A DNA stretch of 64,000 bases, taken from JAEUJM01 sp964635055 (lineage in GTDB: Bacteria; Actinomycetota; Acidimicrobiia; Acidimicrobiales; DATDAH01). Positions within the stretch are counted from its first letter, which is position 1. Each line of letters begins with the position of its first letter. A program made the translations under genes and the position numbers. The notes beneath the pieces were generated by a model. That model did not search any database, was not told where the DNA came from, and saw only the letters and a program-made list of their open reading frames with translations. The DNA is taken from contig CAZWMT010000007.1 of NCBI GenBank assembly GCA_964635055.1, positions 1-64,000 of the forward strand, in the 5' to 3' direction. This document shows, one piece after another, positions 1-8,415 of the stretch.

Positions 1-162
1 GACCCGTGGCGCCCACCGAATCCGTGCCGCCGGCCGGACCCGTGGCGCCGGTGAGGCCGGCGTCCCCCAGAAGCGTCATCCGGGCAGCGTCGCCCGCCGG
101 AGGTGCCGGCGGAAGGGCGTGTCCATCCGGGGACCGCCACCACCACCCACGCCGGCCCCCGG

Positions 163-990
163 GTGTGGTCCACTACCCGGGTGCGGCGCAGCGACCTGGC
201 CGAATTCCTGAAGGCCCGGCGCGCCGCCGTGTCCCCCGAGGACGCCGGCCTGTCCCCCGGAGGCCGCCGCCGGACGCCCGGGCTCCGGCGCGAGGAGGTG
301 GCCCTGCTCGCCGGCGTGTCGGTCAGCTGGTACACGTGGCTCGAGCAGGGTCGGCCCATCAACGCGTCCGCCGACGTGCTCGACGCCGTGGCACGGGTGC
401 TGTGCCTCGACGCGGTCGAGCGCGACCACCTCTTCGAGCTGGCGGGGCACACCACCCAGGGCGTCCTGGCGCAGACCGGCGACGCGACGCTGCCCGCCGG
501 CACCGACGCGCTGCTCGATGCCCTCGAGCCTGCGCCCGCGTACTTCCTCGGGCCCCGCTGGGAGTACCTGGCGTGGAACCGGGCGCAGGCCCGCCTGTAC
601 CCGGTGCTCGACACGTTGCCCGACGACGAGCGAAACCTGGTCTGGGTGGTGTTCGCCCGCGACGACGCCCGCGCCCTGATCGTCGATTGGGAGGACGAGG
701 CCCGCCGGGTGCTCTCCCAGTTCCGGGCCGACGTCACGCCGCGGCGTGACGACCCCGCGGTGGTCGCCCTCGTCGACCGGCTCCGCGCCGCCAGCCCCGA
801 GTTCGACCAGTGGTGGCCCCGCCACGACGTGGCCGGCTTCTCGACCCGGCGGCGCCGCTTCCGTCACCCCCAGGGTGGCGAGCTGACCTTCAGCTACCAG
901 GTGCTGATCGCCGCCGGCGCCCCCGACGTCCGCCTGGTGGTCCAACTGCCCGACGACGACCCCACCCGAGCGTGGGCCGGTGAGGCCTGA
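163..990 (+). CDS. XRE-family transcriptional regulator with MmyB-like ligand domain
   Basis: DNA-binding regulator of the helix-turn-helix XRE type. The N-terminal third carries the typical run GGRRRTPGLRREEVALLAG followed by SWYTWLEQGR, the hallmark of actinobacterial XRE proteins fused to a C-terminal MmyB-like (PAS-like) ligand-binding domain; the remaining ~180 residues (PAYFLGPRWEYLAWNRA onward) fit that domain. No signal peptide or membrane segment. The start is uncertain: GTG at 163 or GTG at 181 both precede the conserved LAEFLKARRA, a more upstream GTG lies at 103, and none has a clear ribosome site. The ligand cannot be told from sequence. It is next to a convergent radical SAM gene and has no obvious partner. 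Confidence 0.85.
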   Translation: MWSTTRVRRSDLAEFLKARRAAVSPEDAGLSPGGRRRTPGLRREEVALLAGVSVSWYTWLEQGRPINASADVLDAVARVLCLDAVERDHLFELAGHTTQGVLAQTGDATLPAGTDALLDALEPAPAYFLGPRWEYLAWNRAQARLYPVLDTLPDDERNLVWVVFARDDARALIVDWEDEARRVLSQFRADVTPRRDDPAVVALVDRLRAASPEFDQWWPRHDVAGFSTRRRRFRHPQGGELTFSYQVLIAAGAPDVRLVVQLPDDDPTRAWAGEA

Positions 991-1029
991 CCTCCGGTCG
1001 ATGATGCAGCGGCATGGGCGGCGCGACGC

Positions 1030-2502
1030 TCAGCGGACCGAGAAGTGGATCCTCGCTTCGTTGGCGTCGGCACCATCGAGCCGGATCGCCACGGTGACGG
1101 CCAGCACCTCGGTCTCACCGAAGGTGACCAACCGCTCGACCACGTCGTCGGTCCGTCGAATCGTCCGCATGTCGCCGACCTGCCCGTAGCGGTCGATCAA
1201 TCCCCGTCGCAGGGCATCGGCGGGTTGGCCGACGAGCTGCGCCACGCGAACCCCGGCCAACGCGTCCACGGACGGCGACGCGTCGACGACGAGGCCCTCC
1301 GGGCCAACTGCGATGACGCCGGACCGTCCGGGCCCGGCGAAGCGCTCGACCGCGCGGCGCGCCGCGACATCGTCACTCGGGCCCCCGCGGCGAGCCACGT
1401 CGAGGATGCCCCCGAGGGGCAAGGGCTCGTGGTCCTGTGCGAGCCAGCGATCGAGTCGATCGATCTGGGCCAGGAGGACCGACCCGTTGCGTGGAAGCCG
1501 GTGGAGCACCTCGTCGGCCTGGCGTGCGAACAGGTCCCGGACCTTGAGCAACTCGGAGCGCGGCAGGCGCTCGAGGCAGTGCTCCGGCCGGCCGCGCGTG
1601 ATCACGTTCACCCCCACGGGCATGTCCCGCTCCTCCGCGAACAACAAGAGGTCGACGAACTCGTGGAAGTTCTGCGGCATCAGGCAGTGCAGGACCTGGA
1701 TCCCCCGGTCGGCCACCGCGCGGAACCGCTCGAGGTTGGCCAACACCGTCTCGTGGTTCGAGCCGGGCCTGATGGCCTCGAACGTCGCCTTCGTGTGGCC
1801 GTCGAGCGACACGTTGACCCACACCGACAGGCTGGTCATCACCCGTTCGATCTCGGCGTTCCAGCGGGTCAGGTTGGTCGTCACCGAGACCGGCAGCCGG
1901 GGCGCGAGCTCGAGGATCATGTCCCAGATACGGAAGTTGCCGCGCACCAGGAACGGCTCGCCACCCATGAACGACGCCTCCTCCAGGTGAGGGACGAACG
2001 CCCGGAGATCCTCGAAGAACTCCTCGCCGTAGTGATCGGGCAGCGGCGGGAGCTTCTCGCGGTGCAGCCGGATCGCGGACGAGATGAACCCGTCGCACAT
2101 CACGCACTGCAGGTTGCACGTGCTGCTGATCGCGAAGATGATCTGCTTCGGGAACGCCGGCTCGGCCGACTCCACCGCGAAGCGCTCGTACTCACCGGCG
2201 TAGGTGGCGCTCCCGACCTCCTGGCTCCAGTCGCACACCTCGCAACCCAACGAGTAGTCGTCGCGCCCGAGCGCGGCGCGCAACGCCCGCGCACGCGCCC
2301 CCGCCCAGATCTCCGGCAGTCGCTGCGCACCGATGTGACCCAGCGGGTACCCCCGGCTGTAGCAGCACCCGTGGACCGCGCCCAACTGGTCCAGGAACAG
2401 CGTCGTGAACGGCGCATGGCACGCCGGGGCCCCGGTCGGGACGGGCGCGGCCCCGGGCCGGGCACGGCGCCCCCGCCCCAGTCGAACCGCGACACTGCCC
2501 AC
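1030..2502 (-). CDS. Radical SAM protein with N-terminal Cys-cluster domain and PAS-like tail
   Basis: 490 residues. The radical SAM core has the cluster motif CNLQCVMC (C129, C133, C136), the GGEP-type motif (MGGEPFLV) and SVTTNLT/VNVSLDG strands. Before the core, residues 28-90 hold C28, C46/C47, C87 and C90 around the text LPEIW...ALR, which looks like a SPASM/twitch auxiliary cluster placed N-terminally instead of C-terminally. The last ~100 residues (GVIAVGPEGLVVDASPSVD onward) resemble a PAS sensor. GTG start preceded on its strand by AGGGAGGG. The gene lies 103 bp downstream of the ferritin-like di-iron gene in the same direction, so co-transcription is likely. Substrate unknown; peptide or tRNA modification cannot be separated by eye. 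Confidence 0.82.
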   Translation of the reverse strand: MGSVAVRLGRGRRARPGAAPVPTGAPACHAPFTTLFLDQLGAVHGCCYSRGYPLGHIGAQRLPEIWAGARARALRAALGRDDYSLGCEVCDWSQEVGSATYAGEYERFAVESAEPAFPKQIIFAISSTCNLQCVMCDGFISSAIRLHREKLPPLPDHYGEEFFEDLRAFVPHLEEASFMGGEPFLVRGNFRIWDMILELAPRLPVSVTTNLTRWNAEIERVMTSLSVWVNVSLDGHTKATFEAIRPGSNHETVLANLERFRAVADRGIQVLHCLMPQNFHEFVDLLLFAEERDMPVGVNVITRGRPEHCLERLPRSELLKVRDLFARQADEVLHRLPRNGSVLLAQIDRLDRWLAQDHEPLPLGGILDVARRGGPSDDVAARRAVERFAGPGRSGVIAVGPEGLVVDASPSVDALAGVRVAQLVGQPADALRRGLIDRYGQVGDMRTIRRTDDVVERLVTFGETEVLAVTVAIRLDGADANEARIHFSVR

Positions 2503-2555
2503 GCGCGCCCTCCCTCTCGCAGGGGGATCGTAACCGGGAGCACTCGCCCATCGTC

Positions 2556-2570
2556 GGGGCGCACCGCCCC
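2556..2570 (-). terminator. Small stem-loop between ferritin-like and radical SAM genes
   Basis: GGGGCG and CGCCCC arms of 6 bp around a 3-base loop, with no T tract. It lies in the 103 bp spacer, so it could attenuate rather than end transcription. Weak evidence. Confidence 0.25.
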
Positions 2571-2605
2571 TCGGCGACGGCCGCGACCCGCCTGGTCGTC
2601 GACGG

Positions 2606-3673
2606 TCAGCCGGCGCGGGCGACGTCGGCCAGCGAGTCGGCCGGCGCCAGCGAGGCCAGCTCCTCGCTGGCGGTGTCGGCGTGGTCCGCGAACTGGGCCA
2701 CCTGCAGGTCCTCGAACAGCTGGCGGACGCGGGGCGTCATCAGGCCGAGCTTGTTGACGTTCGGCACGATCTTCGAGAACAGCACCTGGCGGAACATGAT
2801 CATCAGCGGGTTGCCGGCGGCGAAGGCCTTCCCCTCCTCCACGTCGATCCCCAGCCGCTCCCAGAGCTGCTCGAGCAGGAAGCGGCGGTACATCAAGTCG
2901 GTGGCCTCGAGCAGGAACTCCTCGCGGTCGGCCAGTTCGGCCGCGCTCAACTGCGGCACGACCTCCTTCAGCGCGAGCACGCCGAAGGCCACGTGGCGGG
3001 CCTCGTCGCGCATCACGAGGTCGGTGATCTGCTTGATCACCGGGTCGTTGAACATCATGTTGCCCATCCCGAAGGCGGCCAGGGCCAGACCCTCGACCAT
3101 GATCTGCATGCCCAGGTAGGTGATGTCCCAGCGCTTCTCGGTCATGATGTCGACCAGCAGGGCCTCCAGGGGCTGCGAGATCGGGTACTCGTGGCCGGCC
3201 AGCTTGGTGCCGAGGTACCTGGCGTACGCCTCGACGTGGCGGGCCTCGTCGTTCACCTGGTTGGCGGCGTAGAACTTCGACTCGATGTCGGGCACGGTCT
3301 CGACCAGGCGCGCGGTGGCCACCAGCGCCCCCTGCTCACCGTGCATGAATTGGCTGGTCATCCACGCCTGCAGCTCCCAGCTCACCTCGATGCGCTGTTG
3401 CTCGGTCATGGCACGGAACGGGGAGTCGTCGGCGTCGAGGCCCAGGAACTGGCCGATCATGGCCCGCTCCTCCTCGGTGGCGTCGGGGTCGGGCGTCCCC
3501 CACACGACCTCGGGCGTCCAGTCCACGTCGGTGGTGGCGTTCCACTGCGAGACCTTGCCCTTCTCGTACAGCCTGGTCAGCTGGTCGTTGGACTGCTCGT
3601 AGTCCCAGGTGAAGTTCGTGACGCTGGTCGCCTCGACCAGCAGGTGGTCGACAGCAGCGGTGCTGGAGGTCAT
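2606..3673 (-). CDS. Ferritin-like di-iron protein (possible oxygenase)
   Basis: 355 residues, mostly helical. Carries two di-iron EXXH-type motifs, NDEARHVEAYARY and RDEARHVAFGVLAL, plus further Glu residues in the helices before them, so a carboxylate-bridged di-iron site is expected. This arrangement is found in ferritin-like and AurF/p-aminobenzoate N-oxygenase-like proteins; the exact reaction is not readable. ATG at 3673 is preceded by AAAGG on its strand. It is divergent from alkB with only 77 bp between the start codons, and followed by the radical SAM gene. A joint role in oxidation of a hydrophobic substrate is inference from neighbours only. Confidence 0.8.
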   Translation of the reverse strand: MTSSTAAVDHLLVEATSVTNFTWDYEQSNDQLTRLYEKGKVSQWNATTDVDWTPEVVWGTPDPDATEEERAMIGQFLGLDADDSPFRAMTEQQRIEVSWELQAWMTSQFMHGEQGALVATARLVETVPDIESKFYAANQVNDEARHVEAYARYLGTKLAGHEYPISQPLEALLVDIMTEKRWDITYLGMQIMVEGLALAAFGMGNMMFNDPVIKQITDLVMRDEARHVAFGVLALKEVVPQLSAAELADREEFLLEATDLMYRRFLLEQLWERLGIDVEEGKAFAAGNPLMIMFRQVLFSKIVPNVNKLGLMTPRVRQLFEDLQVAQFADHADTASEELASLAPADSLADVARAG

Positions 3674-3715
3674 TGCGGAGCCTTTCGGACAGGAGAGGGG
3701 GTCTCGTCGAGCATC

Positions 3716-3751
3716 TTGACATATCAGGCGGATTTGTACAAGATGACGACA
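3716..3751 (+). promoter_or_regulatory. Putative alkB promoter with TTGTACAA dyad, possibly leaderless
   Basis: A perfect TTGACA (3716-3721) precedes TACAAG (3737-3742, 15 bp spacer), and the alkB ATG follows 8 bp later, leaving no room for a ribosome site. The palindrome TTGTACAA (3734-3741) overlaps the proposed -10 and is a candidate TetR operator. A related TCCATGTACAG lies just inside the gene at 3761-3771. Confidence 0.45.
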
Positions 3752-4959
3752 TGGCTCCCGTCCATGTACAGGCTGATCTCCACGGTGATGCACGCCCACC
3801 GACCCCGGCCACCCGCGCCTGGCGGGACCCCCGCAAGCCGTTCTGGCCGCTGGCGCTCATCGTGCCGCTGCTGCCCTTCGGGGCGGGGGCCCTGGTGGCG
3901 GCCACCGGTTGGGGCGGTTTCTGGTGGCTGGGGCCGGTCGTCATCTTCGGGCTCATGCCGGTGCTGGACCGCGCCGCTGGCCTCGACCGCCTGAACCCGC
4001 CCGAGTCGGCGGTGCCCGCGCTCGACGCCGACCGCTACTACCGGCGGTGCACCTACCTGTACCTGCCGCTGCAGTTCGCCTCGCTGGTGTGGGCCTGCTC
4101 GATGTGGGCCTCGGGCCACCTGTCCACGCTCGACTCGCTGGGCCTGGCCCTCACGGTCGGGTGCGTGGCCGGGATCGCCATCAACACCGCCCACGAGCTC
4201 GGCCACAAGCACCCGGCGCTCGAGCGGTGGCTGGCCAAGATCGCCCTGGCCCAGTCCGCCTACGGCCACTTCTGCATCGAGCACAACCGCGGCCACCACC
4301 AGCGGGTCTCCACCCCGGACGACCCGGCCAGCTCGCGGTTCGGCGAGAGCTTCTACGAGTTCTACCCCCGCACCGTCGTCGGCAGCGCCCGCTCGGCGGT
4401 CCACCTCGAGCGCGAGCGGCGGCGGCGCGCGGGACAGCGGTTCTGGTCCCCTCGCAACGACCTGCTCAACGCGTGGGCCATGACGGTGGTGCTCTTCGGC
4501 GCCCTGCTCGTGGCGTTCGGCTGGTCGATCGCCCCGTGGCTGGTCGTGCAGGCCGTCGTCGGGTTCTCGCTGCTCGAGGTCGTGAACTACATCGAGCACT
4601 ACGGGCTGCTGCGGGCCCGCAGGGAGGACGGCCGCTACGAGCGATGCCGGCCCGAGCACTCGTGGAACGCCAGCAACGTGGCGTCGAACATCCTCCTCTA
4701 CCAGCTCCAACGCCACAGCGACCACCACGCCAACCCGACCCGCCGCTTCCAGACGCTGCGCCACTTCGACGACGTCCCCCAGCTGCCCACCGGCTACGCC
4801 GGCATGGTGGTGCTGGCCACGGTGCCGCCCCTCTGGCGCCGGGTGATGGACCCTCGCGTGCTGGCCTTCTACGACGGCGACATCACCCGGGTGAACCTGC
4901 ACCCCCGCCGCCGCGAGCGGCTCCTGGCCTCCTACGCCACCTCGGCCGACGCCGCATGA
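3751..4959 (+). CDS. alkB: Alkane 1-monooxygenase (AlkB family)
   Basis: Integral-membrane non-haem di-iron hydroxylase that would insert oxygen at the terminal carbon of alkanes or fatty chains. All family histidine boxes are visible: HELGHK (148-153), EHNRGHH (177-183), NYIEHYG (about 279-285) and QRHSDHH (about 319-325). At least five hydrophobic segments (about 33-50, 55-75, 100-120, 127-145, 245-275). 402 residues is normal for the family. The rubredoxin and rubredoxin reductase usually needed are not in this window. The ATG at 3751 is chosen because conserved sequence begins soon after and a promoter sits directly upstream. It overlaps the next gene, a TetR regulator, by ATGA, so the two are one operon. 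Confidence 0.93.
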   Translation: MAPVHVQADLHGDARPPTPATRAWRDPRKPFWPLALIVPLLPFGAGALVAATGWGGFWWLGPVVIFGLMPVLDRAAGLDRLNPPESAVPALDADRYYRRCTYLYLPLQFASLVWACSMWASGHLSTLDSLGLALTVGCVAGIAINTAHELGHKHPALERWLAKIALAQSAYGHFCIEHNRGHHQRVSTPDDPASSRFGESFYEFYPRTVVGSARSAVHLERERRRRAGQRFWSPRNDLLNAWAMTVVLFGALLVAFGWSIAPWLVVQAVVGFSLLEVVNYIEHYGLLRARREDGRYERCRPEHSWNASNVASNILLYQLQRHSDHHANPTRRFQTLRHFDDVPQLPTGYAGMVVLATVPPLWRRVMDPRVLAFYDGDITRVNLHPRRRERLLASYATSADAA

Positions 4960-5576
4960 GCGCCGACCAACCGCCCCGCGGCTACGCAGCGGCATCGAAG
5001 GAGCTGCTGCGCGCCACCGTGTTCGGCGCCATGGACGACCTGGCCGCCGACCGGCCGTGGGCATCGATCACGATGGCCCAGATCGCCACCGAGGCCGGGG
5101 TCAGCCGCCAGACCCTCTACAACGAGTTCGGCACGCGCGACGAGCTGGCCCAGGCCTACGTGCTGTGGTCCTCCGAGCGGTTCCTCGACGAGATCCAGCG
5201 GGTGGTGGGGGCCCGCCCCGATGACCTGGGCGGCGCCCTGCAGGACGCCTTCCGGGTCTTCCTGGAGCTCGCCGCTGAGCACCCCCTGGTCCGAGCCCTC
5301 GAGGCCGCCACCGGCGCCGAGGGCCTCCACGCCCTCGTGGCCAGCTCGGCGGGCCTCCCCATCCTGCTCACCAGCACCGACCGGCTCGCCGAGTTCGTGC
5401 TCGGGAACTGGCCCGAGCTGCCCGTCACCGAGACCCGCCTCGTGTGCGAGCTGTTGGTTCGACTGGCCATCAGCCACGCCACCGTGCCGACGGTGCCGCC
5501 GGCGGTGGCCGCCGAGCAGGTGAGCACCGTGCTGGGTCCGTTCCTGGCCCAGGTGGGCGCCACGCTCCCCGGCTGA
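4956..5576 (+). CDS. TetR-family regulator downstream of alkB
   Basis: 206 residues. The N-terminal helix-turn-helix (residues about 36-56, ITMAQIATEAGVSRQTLYNEF) is a clear TetR DNA-binding domain; the C-terminal helical domain would bind an effector. Its ATG overlaps the alkB stop (ATGA), so it is translationally coupled and probably senses an alkane-derived lipid or acyl compound and controls the alkB/di-iron divergent promoter. The effector is inference. TTGTACAA in front of alkB is the best operator candidate. Confidence 0.88.
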   Translation: MSADQPPRGYAAASKELLRATVFGAMDDLAADRPWASITMAQIATEAGVSRQTLYNEFGTRDELAQAYVLWSSERFLDEIQRVVGARPDDLGGALQDAFRVFLELAAEHPLVRALEAATGAEGLHALVASSAGLPILLTSTDRLAEFVLGNWPELPVTETRLVCELLVRLAISHATVPTVPPAVAAEQVSTVLGPFLAQVGATLPG

Positions 5577-5675
5577 GCCCCGCGCGCGCATCGCCCAGTC
5601 CGGGCGTGACCCGATGGATGCACTGGGTTACCCTCGGCCGACATCATCGGATCGACAACAGACAGGAGCCCGCTG

Positions 5676-6128
5676 GTGACCACGGACGCCGAAGCGATCG
5701 GGCCGATCGACTTCATCCTCATCGAGCTCGACCCCGACAAGGTGCGCGGCGAGGCCACCGCGGCGGTGCTGGACCTCGTCGAGAGCGGCACGATCCGCCT
5801 CTTCGACGTCGCCCTGCTGGTCAAGGACCTCGACGGCAACGTCGTCGCCGTCGACCTCGCCGAGACCGCGGCGGGGGACGCCGGCGACTTCAGCGCCATC
5901 GCCGGTGCCCAGTCGGGCATCCTCGACGACGAGGACATCGTCGCCGCCGGTGAGGCCCTCCAGGCGGGCAAGGTCGGGGCCCTCCTCGTGTACGAGAACG
6001 CCTGGGCCGCCCCCTTCGTGGGCGCCGTCCGCCGCGCCGGCGGCGAGCTCGTCGCCTCCGCCCGCATCAACGCCGGCGACGTGCTCGACGCACTCGACGC
6101 GCTCGACGCGCTCGACGCAGTCGACTGA
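5676..6128 (+). CDS. DUF6325-type protein with LDA repeat tail
   Basis: 150 residues, no membrane segment. The text IGPIDFILIELDPDKVRGE...RLFDVALLVKD...AALLVYENAWAAPF matches the actinobacterial DUF1269/DUF6325-like family, a compact domain of unknown role often found beside SHOCT proteins, as here. GTG start at 5676 is supported by ACAGGAG eight bases upstream. The C-terminus ends in four near-identical LDA units encoded by a 9-bp tandem repeat (6088-6123). Likely co-transcribed with the SHOCT gene 37 bp downstream. Confidence 0.75.
   Translation: MTTDAEAIGPIDFILIELDPDKVRGEATAAVLDLVESGTIRLFDVALLVKDLDGNVVAVDLAETAAGDAGDFSAIAGAQSGILDDEDIVAAGEALQAGKVGALLVYENAWAAPFVGAVRRAGGELVASARINAGDVLDALDALDALDAVD
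6088..6123 (+). repeat. 9-bp tandem repeat coding for LDA units
   Basis: Four copies of CTCGACGC(A/G), in frame, at the extreme 3' end of the DUF6325-like gene. Length change by whole units would leave the frame intact. Confidence 0.7.
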
Positions 6129-6165
6129 CCGGCCGAACCACCGAACGAGAACAGAGGAGACACAC

Positions 6166-6483
6166 ATGCCAGGACTACTCCGAGGCGTGGCCCGCACGGC
6201 CGTCGTCGCCGGCACCGCCACGGCCGTGAGCGGCCGCGTGCAGCGCCGCCAGGCCGAGAAGTACGCCGGCCGAGACGCCCAGATCTACGCCGATCGCGAG
6301 CAGGCCTACCAGCAGCAGACCGCGCCCCAGCAGCAGGCACCGGCACCGGCTCCCGCGCCGGCGCCGGCGGCCGCCGAGGAGACGCCCGCGGACCAGATCA
6401 CCCGCCTCGGCGAGTTGAAGGCCCAGGGCCTGCTCACCGACGAGGAGTTCGCCGCCGCCAAGGCCAAGGTCCTCGGGATCTGA
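6166..6483 (+). CDS. SHOCT-domain protein
   Basis: 105 residues. N-terminal glycine/alanine-rich segment (GVARTAVVAGTATAVSG), a charged middle, a Gln-rich and Pro-Ala linker (residues 48-70), and a C-terminal SHOCT motif: DQITRLGELKAQGLLTDEEF then AAAKAKVLGI. SHOCT is a short oligomerisation module. ATG at 6166 follows the strong site AGAGGAGA. It forms a pair with the DUF6325-like gene; the same pairing is seen elsewhere in actinobacteria. Function unknown, possibly envelope associated. Confidence 0.82.
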   Translation: MPGLLRGVARTAVVAGTATAVSGRVQRRQAEKYAGRDAQIYADREQAYQQQTAPQQQAPAPAPAPAPAAAEETPADQITRLGELKAQGLLTDEEFAAAKAKVLGI

Positions 6484-6490
6484 GGTACGC

Positions 6491-6522
6491 GGGGCCGTGC
6501 CGGCGACCGCCGGCACGGCCCC
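6491..6522. terminator. Bidirectional hairpin between convergent genes
   Basis: Perfect 14-bp stem (GGGGCCGTGCCGGC and its complement) with a GACC loop, placed between the SHOCT gene and the convergent hydrolase gene. No T tract, which is usual in high-GC actinobacteria. Confidence 0.7.
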
Positions 6523-6540
6523 GGGCCGTTCGAGACGGGC

Positions 6541-7596
6541 TCAGCTCCGCCCGAACGTCTCGTCGAGGAAGGCGATGGCCGGCTCCACCTGCGTCGCGTC
6601 GAACTGCGGGTCGGCGTGGGTCGCCCCCGGCAGGATCGTGAGGGTGGCCTCTCCGCCTGCGGCCTGGATCGCCTCGGCCAGGATCTCGGACTGCTGGAAC
6701 GGCACGTTGCAGTCGGCGTCGCCGTGGGCGATCTGGAACGGCGGCAGGTCGTCCGCGGTGTCGAGATAGGTGATGGGGTTGGCCGCGTCCGCATCGTCGG
6801 GCACCGTCTGGATCGGCGCACCGAGGTACTCCGACTCGGGCGAGCTCGCCGGGTCGTGCTGCTCCGGCGAGGTGCAACTTCCTTCGCCCGACGCGGCCTG
6901 GGTGTCCATCTGGAGGAAGTCCGTCGGACCGAACCAGTCCACCACGGCCTGCACGGCGCTGGACGTGTCGCCGTTGCCGAGCGACGGGTCGTCGAGCACG
7001 GTGTCCTGATCGCCCGTCGCGCCGAGCAGGGCGGCCAGGTTGCCACCCGCTGAACCACCCCACGCCGCGAACTGCTCGGGGTTCAGGCCGTACTCGTCGG
7101 CGTTGGCCCGCAGGAAGCGGACCGCCGCCTTCACGTCCTGCGGCCCGGCCGGGAACAGCGCCTCCCCCGACAGCCGGTAGTTCAGGCTGGCGACGGCGTA
7201 ACCCGCGTCGAGCAGCGGCTGGACGGTGCCGCCCACCATCGCCTTGTCGCCCAGTTTGAACGCACCACCGTGGATCCAGACCACCAGCGGGACGGGCTCG
7301 TCGGCGCCCTCCGGCAGCCAGAGGTCGAGGGTCTGCGCCCCCGACGTGTCCGCATACGCGACGTCGGCCTCGGTCGGCGTCGGCGCGGCCACACCCGAGG
7401 GGCCGCCCGGGCCGAGGTCGGGCTCGGACGCCACCGTGGAGCTGGTGCTGGTGGTCACGGCGGTGGAGGGTGGTGCCGCCGTCGTCGCGGACGTGGCCTC
7501 GTCGCTCGAGCCGCAGGCGGCGAGCGCCACGACCGCCAGCAGCGCGATCGCCGGGGCCGGGCGCACGAGGCGCGAGAAGCGGGGTGTGGTGGTCAC
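6541..7596 (-). CDS. Secreted lipoprotein alpha/beta hydrolase (esterase/lipase type)
   Basis: 351 residues. A lipoprotein signal with lipobox LAAC (cysteine about 28) is followed by a Ser/Thr-rich spacer to about residue 60, so the enzyme is probably tethered outside the cell membrane. The catalytic domain shows the oxyanion motif WIHGGAF, nucleophile elbow GGSAGG, acid region HGDADCNVPF and histidine GATHADP, as in hormone-sensitive-lipase/carboxylesterase enzymes. The GTG at 7596 is favoured because AAGGAG lies just upstream and it precedes the signal peptide. Divergent from the two-component system, whose response regulator may control it through the direct repeats at 7641-7662. Confidence 0.88.
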   Translation of the reverse strand: MTTTPRFSRLVRPAPAIALLAVVALAACGSSDEATSATTAAPPSTAVTTSTSSTVASEPDLGPGGPSGVAAPTPTEADVAYADTSGAQTLDLWLPEGADEPVPLVVWIHGGAFKLGDKAMVGGTVQPLLDAGYAVASLNYRLSGEALFPAGPQDVKAAVRFLRANADEYGLNPEQFAAWGGSAGGNLAALLGATGDQDTVLDDPSLGNGDTSSAVQAVVDWFGPTDFLQMDTQAASGEGSCTSPEQHDPASSPESEYLGAPIQTVPDDADAANPITYLDTADDLPPFQIAHGDADCNVPFQQSEILAEAIQAAGGEATLTILPGATHADPQFDATQVEPAIAFLDETFGRS

Positions 7597-7640
7597 GGGG
7601 TCTCCTTGGATCGGTTCCCCCCTGATGGTCGGCGGCCAAC

Positions 7641-7662
7641 GTAAGGGGCGTGTTAGGGGCAC
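7641..7662. promoter_or_regulatory. Tandem 11-bp direct repeat, candidate OmpR-type operator
   Basis: GTAAGGGGCGT and GTTAGGGGCAC abut with an 11-bp period, the spacing bound by dimers of OmpR/PhoB-type regulators. It lies between the divergent hydrolase and response regulator genes. Confidence 0.45.
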
Positions 7663-7725
7663 GTGAGCAGCGGGGAAATCCCGATCCTTACGATCTCTTT
7701 GCACGAGCGCTCTACCGTGCGCCGC

Positions 7726-8415
7726 ATGGAGCCCACCGGGAGCGGCGAGGTGTTGGTCGCGGAGGACGACCAAGCGGTGCGTGAGTCGCTGGTCCGCGGG
7801 CTCGCCCTGCACGGCTACACCACCCGGGTGGCCACGGACGGGGTCGAGGCGCTCGACGCGGTGGCCGACGCGGTCCCCGACGTGGTGGTGCTCGACGTGA
7901 TGATGCCCCGCCTCGACGGGTTGACGGTGTGCCGCAGGCTGCGGGCGTCGCACCCCGGCCTGCCCATCCTCATGCTCACCGCCCGCCAGGAGGTGGTCGA
8001 CCGCATCGACGGCCTCGACGCCGGGGCCGACGACTACCTGGTCAAGCCCTACGCGCTCGGTGAGCTGGCGGCCCGCCTGCGGGCGCTGCTGCGGCGCAGC
8101 AGCATCACCGGTAGCGATCACCTGCTGGCCGTCGGCGACCTGGTGGTCGACCCGCAGGCCCGCACGGCACGACGGCAGGGCCGGGCCCTCGACCTGACCA
8201 AGACCGAGTTCGACCTGCTCGAGCTGCTGGTCCACAACGCGGGCATCGTGATGACCCGTGACACGCTCTACGACCGCATCTGGGGCATCGACTTCGACAC
8301 CTCCTCCCGATCGCTCGACGTCCACATCAGCTACCTGCGGCAGAAGACCGAGGCTGGCGGCGACGCCCGTCTGATCGAGACGGTGCGCGGCGTCGGCTAC
8401 GTGGTGCGGCCGTGA
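7726..8415 (+). CDS. OmpR-family response regulator
   Basis: 229 residues. Receiver domain with acidic pocket AEDD (13-15), phosphoacceptor D57 in VVVLDVMMPRLDG, conserved LTA (about 84) and K in LVKPY (about 106). The C-terminal winged helix is clear: LDLTKTEFDLLELLVHNAG, then DTLYDRIWG and SLDVHISYLRQK. ATG at 7726 is chosen because the receiver begins at once after it. The stop overlaps the GTG of the sensor kinase (GTGA), so the pair is one operon. Signal unknown; the divergent lipoprotein hydrolase is a candidate target. Confidence 0.95.
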   Translation: MEPTGSGEVLVAEDDQAVRESLVRGLALHGYTTRVATDGVEALDAVADAVPDVVVLDVMMPRLDGLTVCRRLRASHPGLPILMLTARQEVVDRIDGLDAGADDYLVKPYALGELAARLRALLRRSSITGSDHLLAVGDLVVDPQARTARRQGRALDLTKTEFDLLELLVHNAGIVMTRDTLYDRIWGIDFDTSSRSLDVHISYLRQKTEAGGDARLIETVRGVGYVVRP

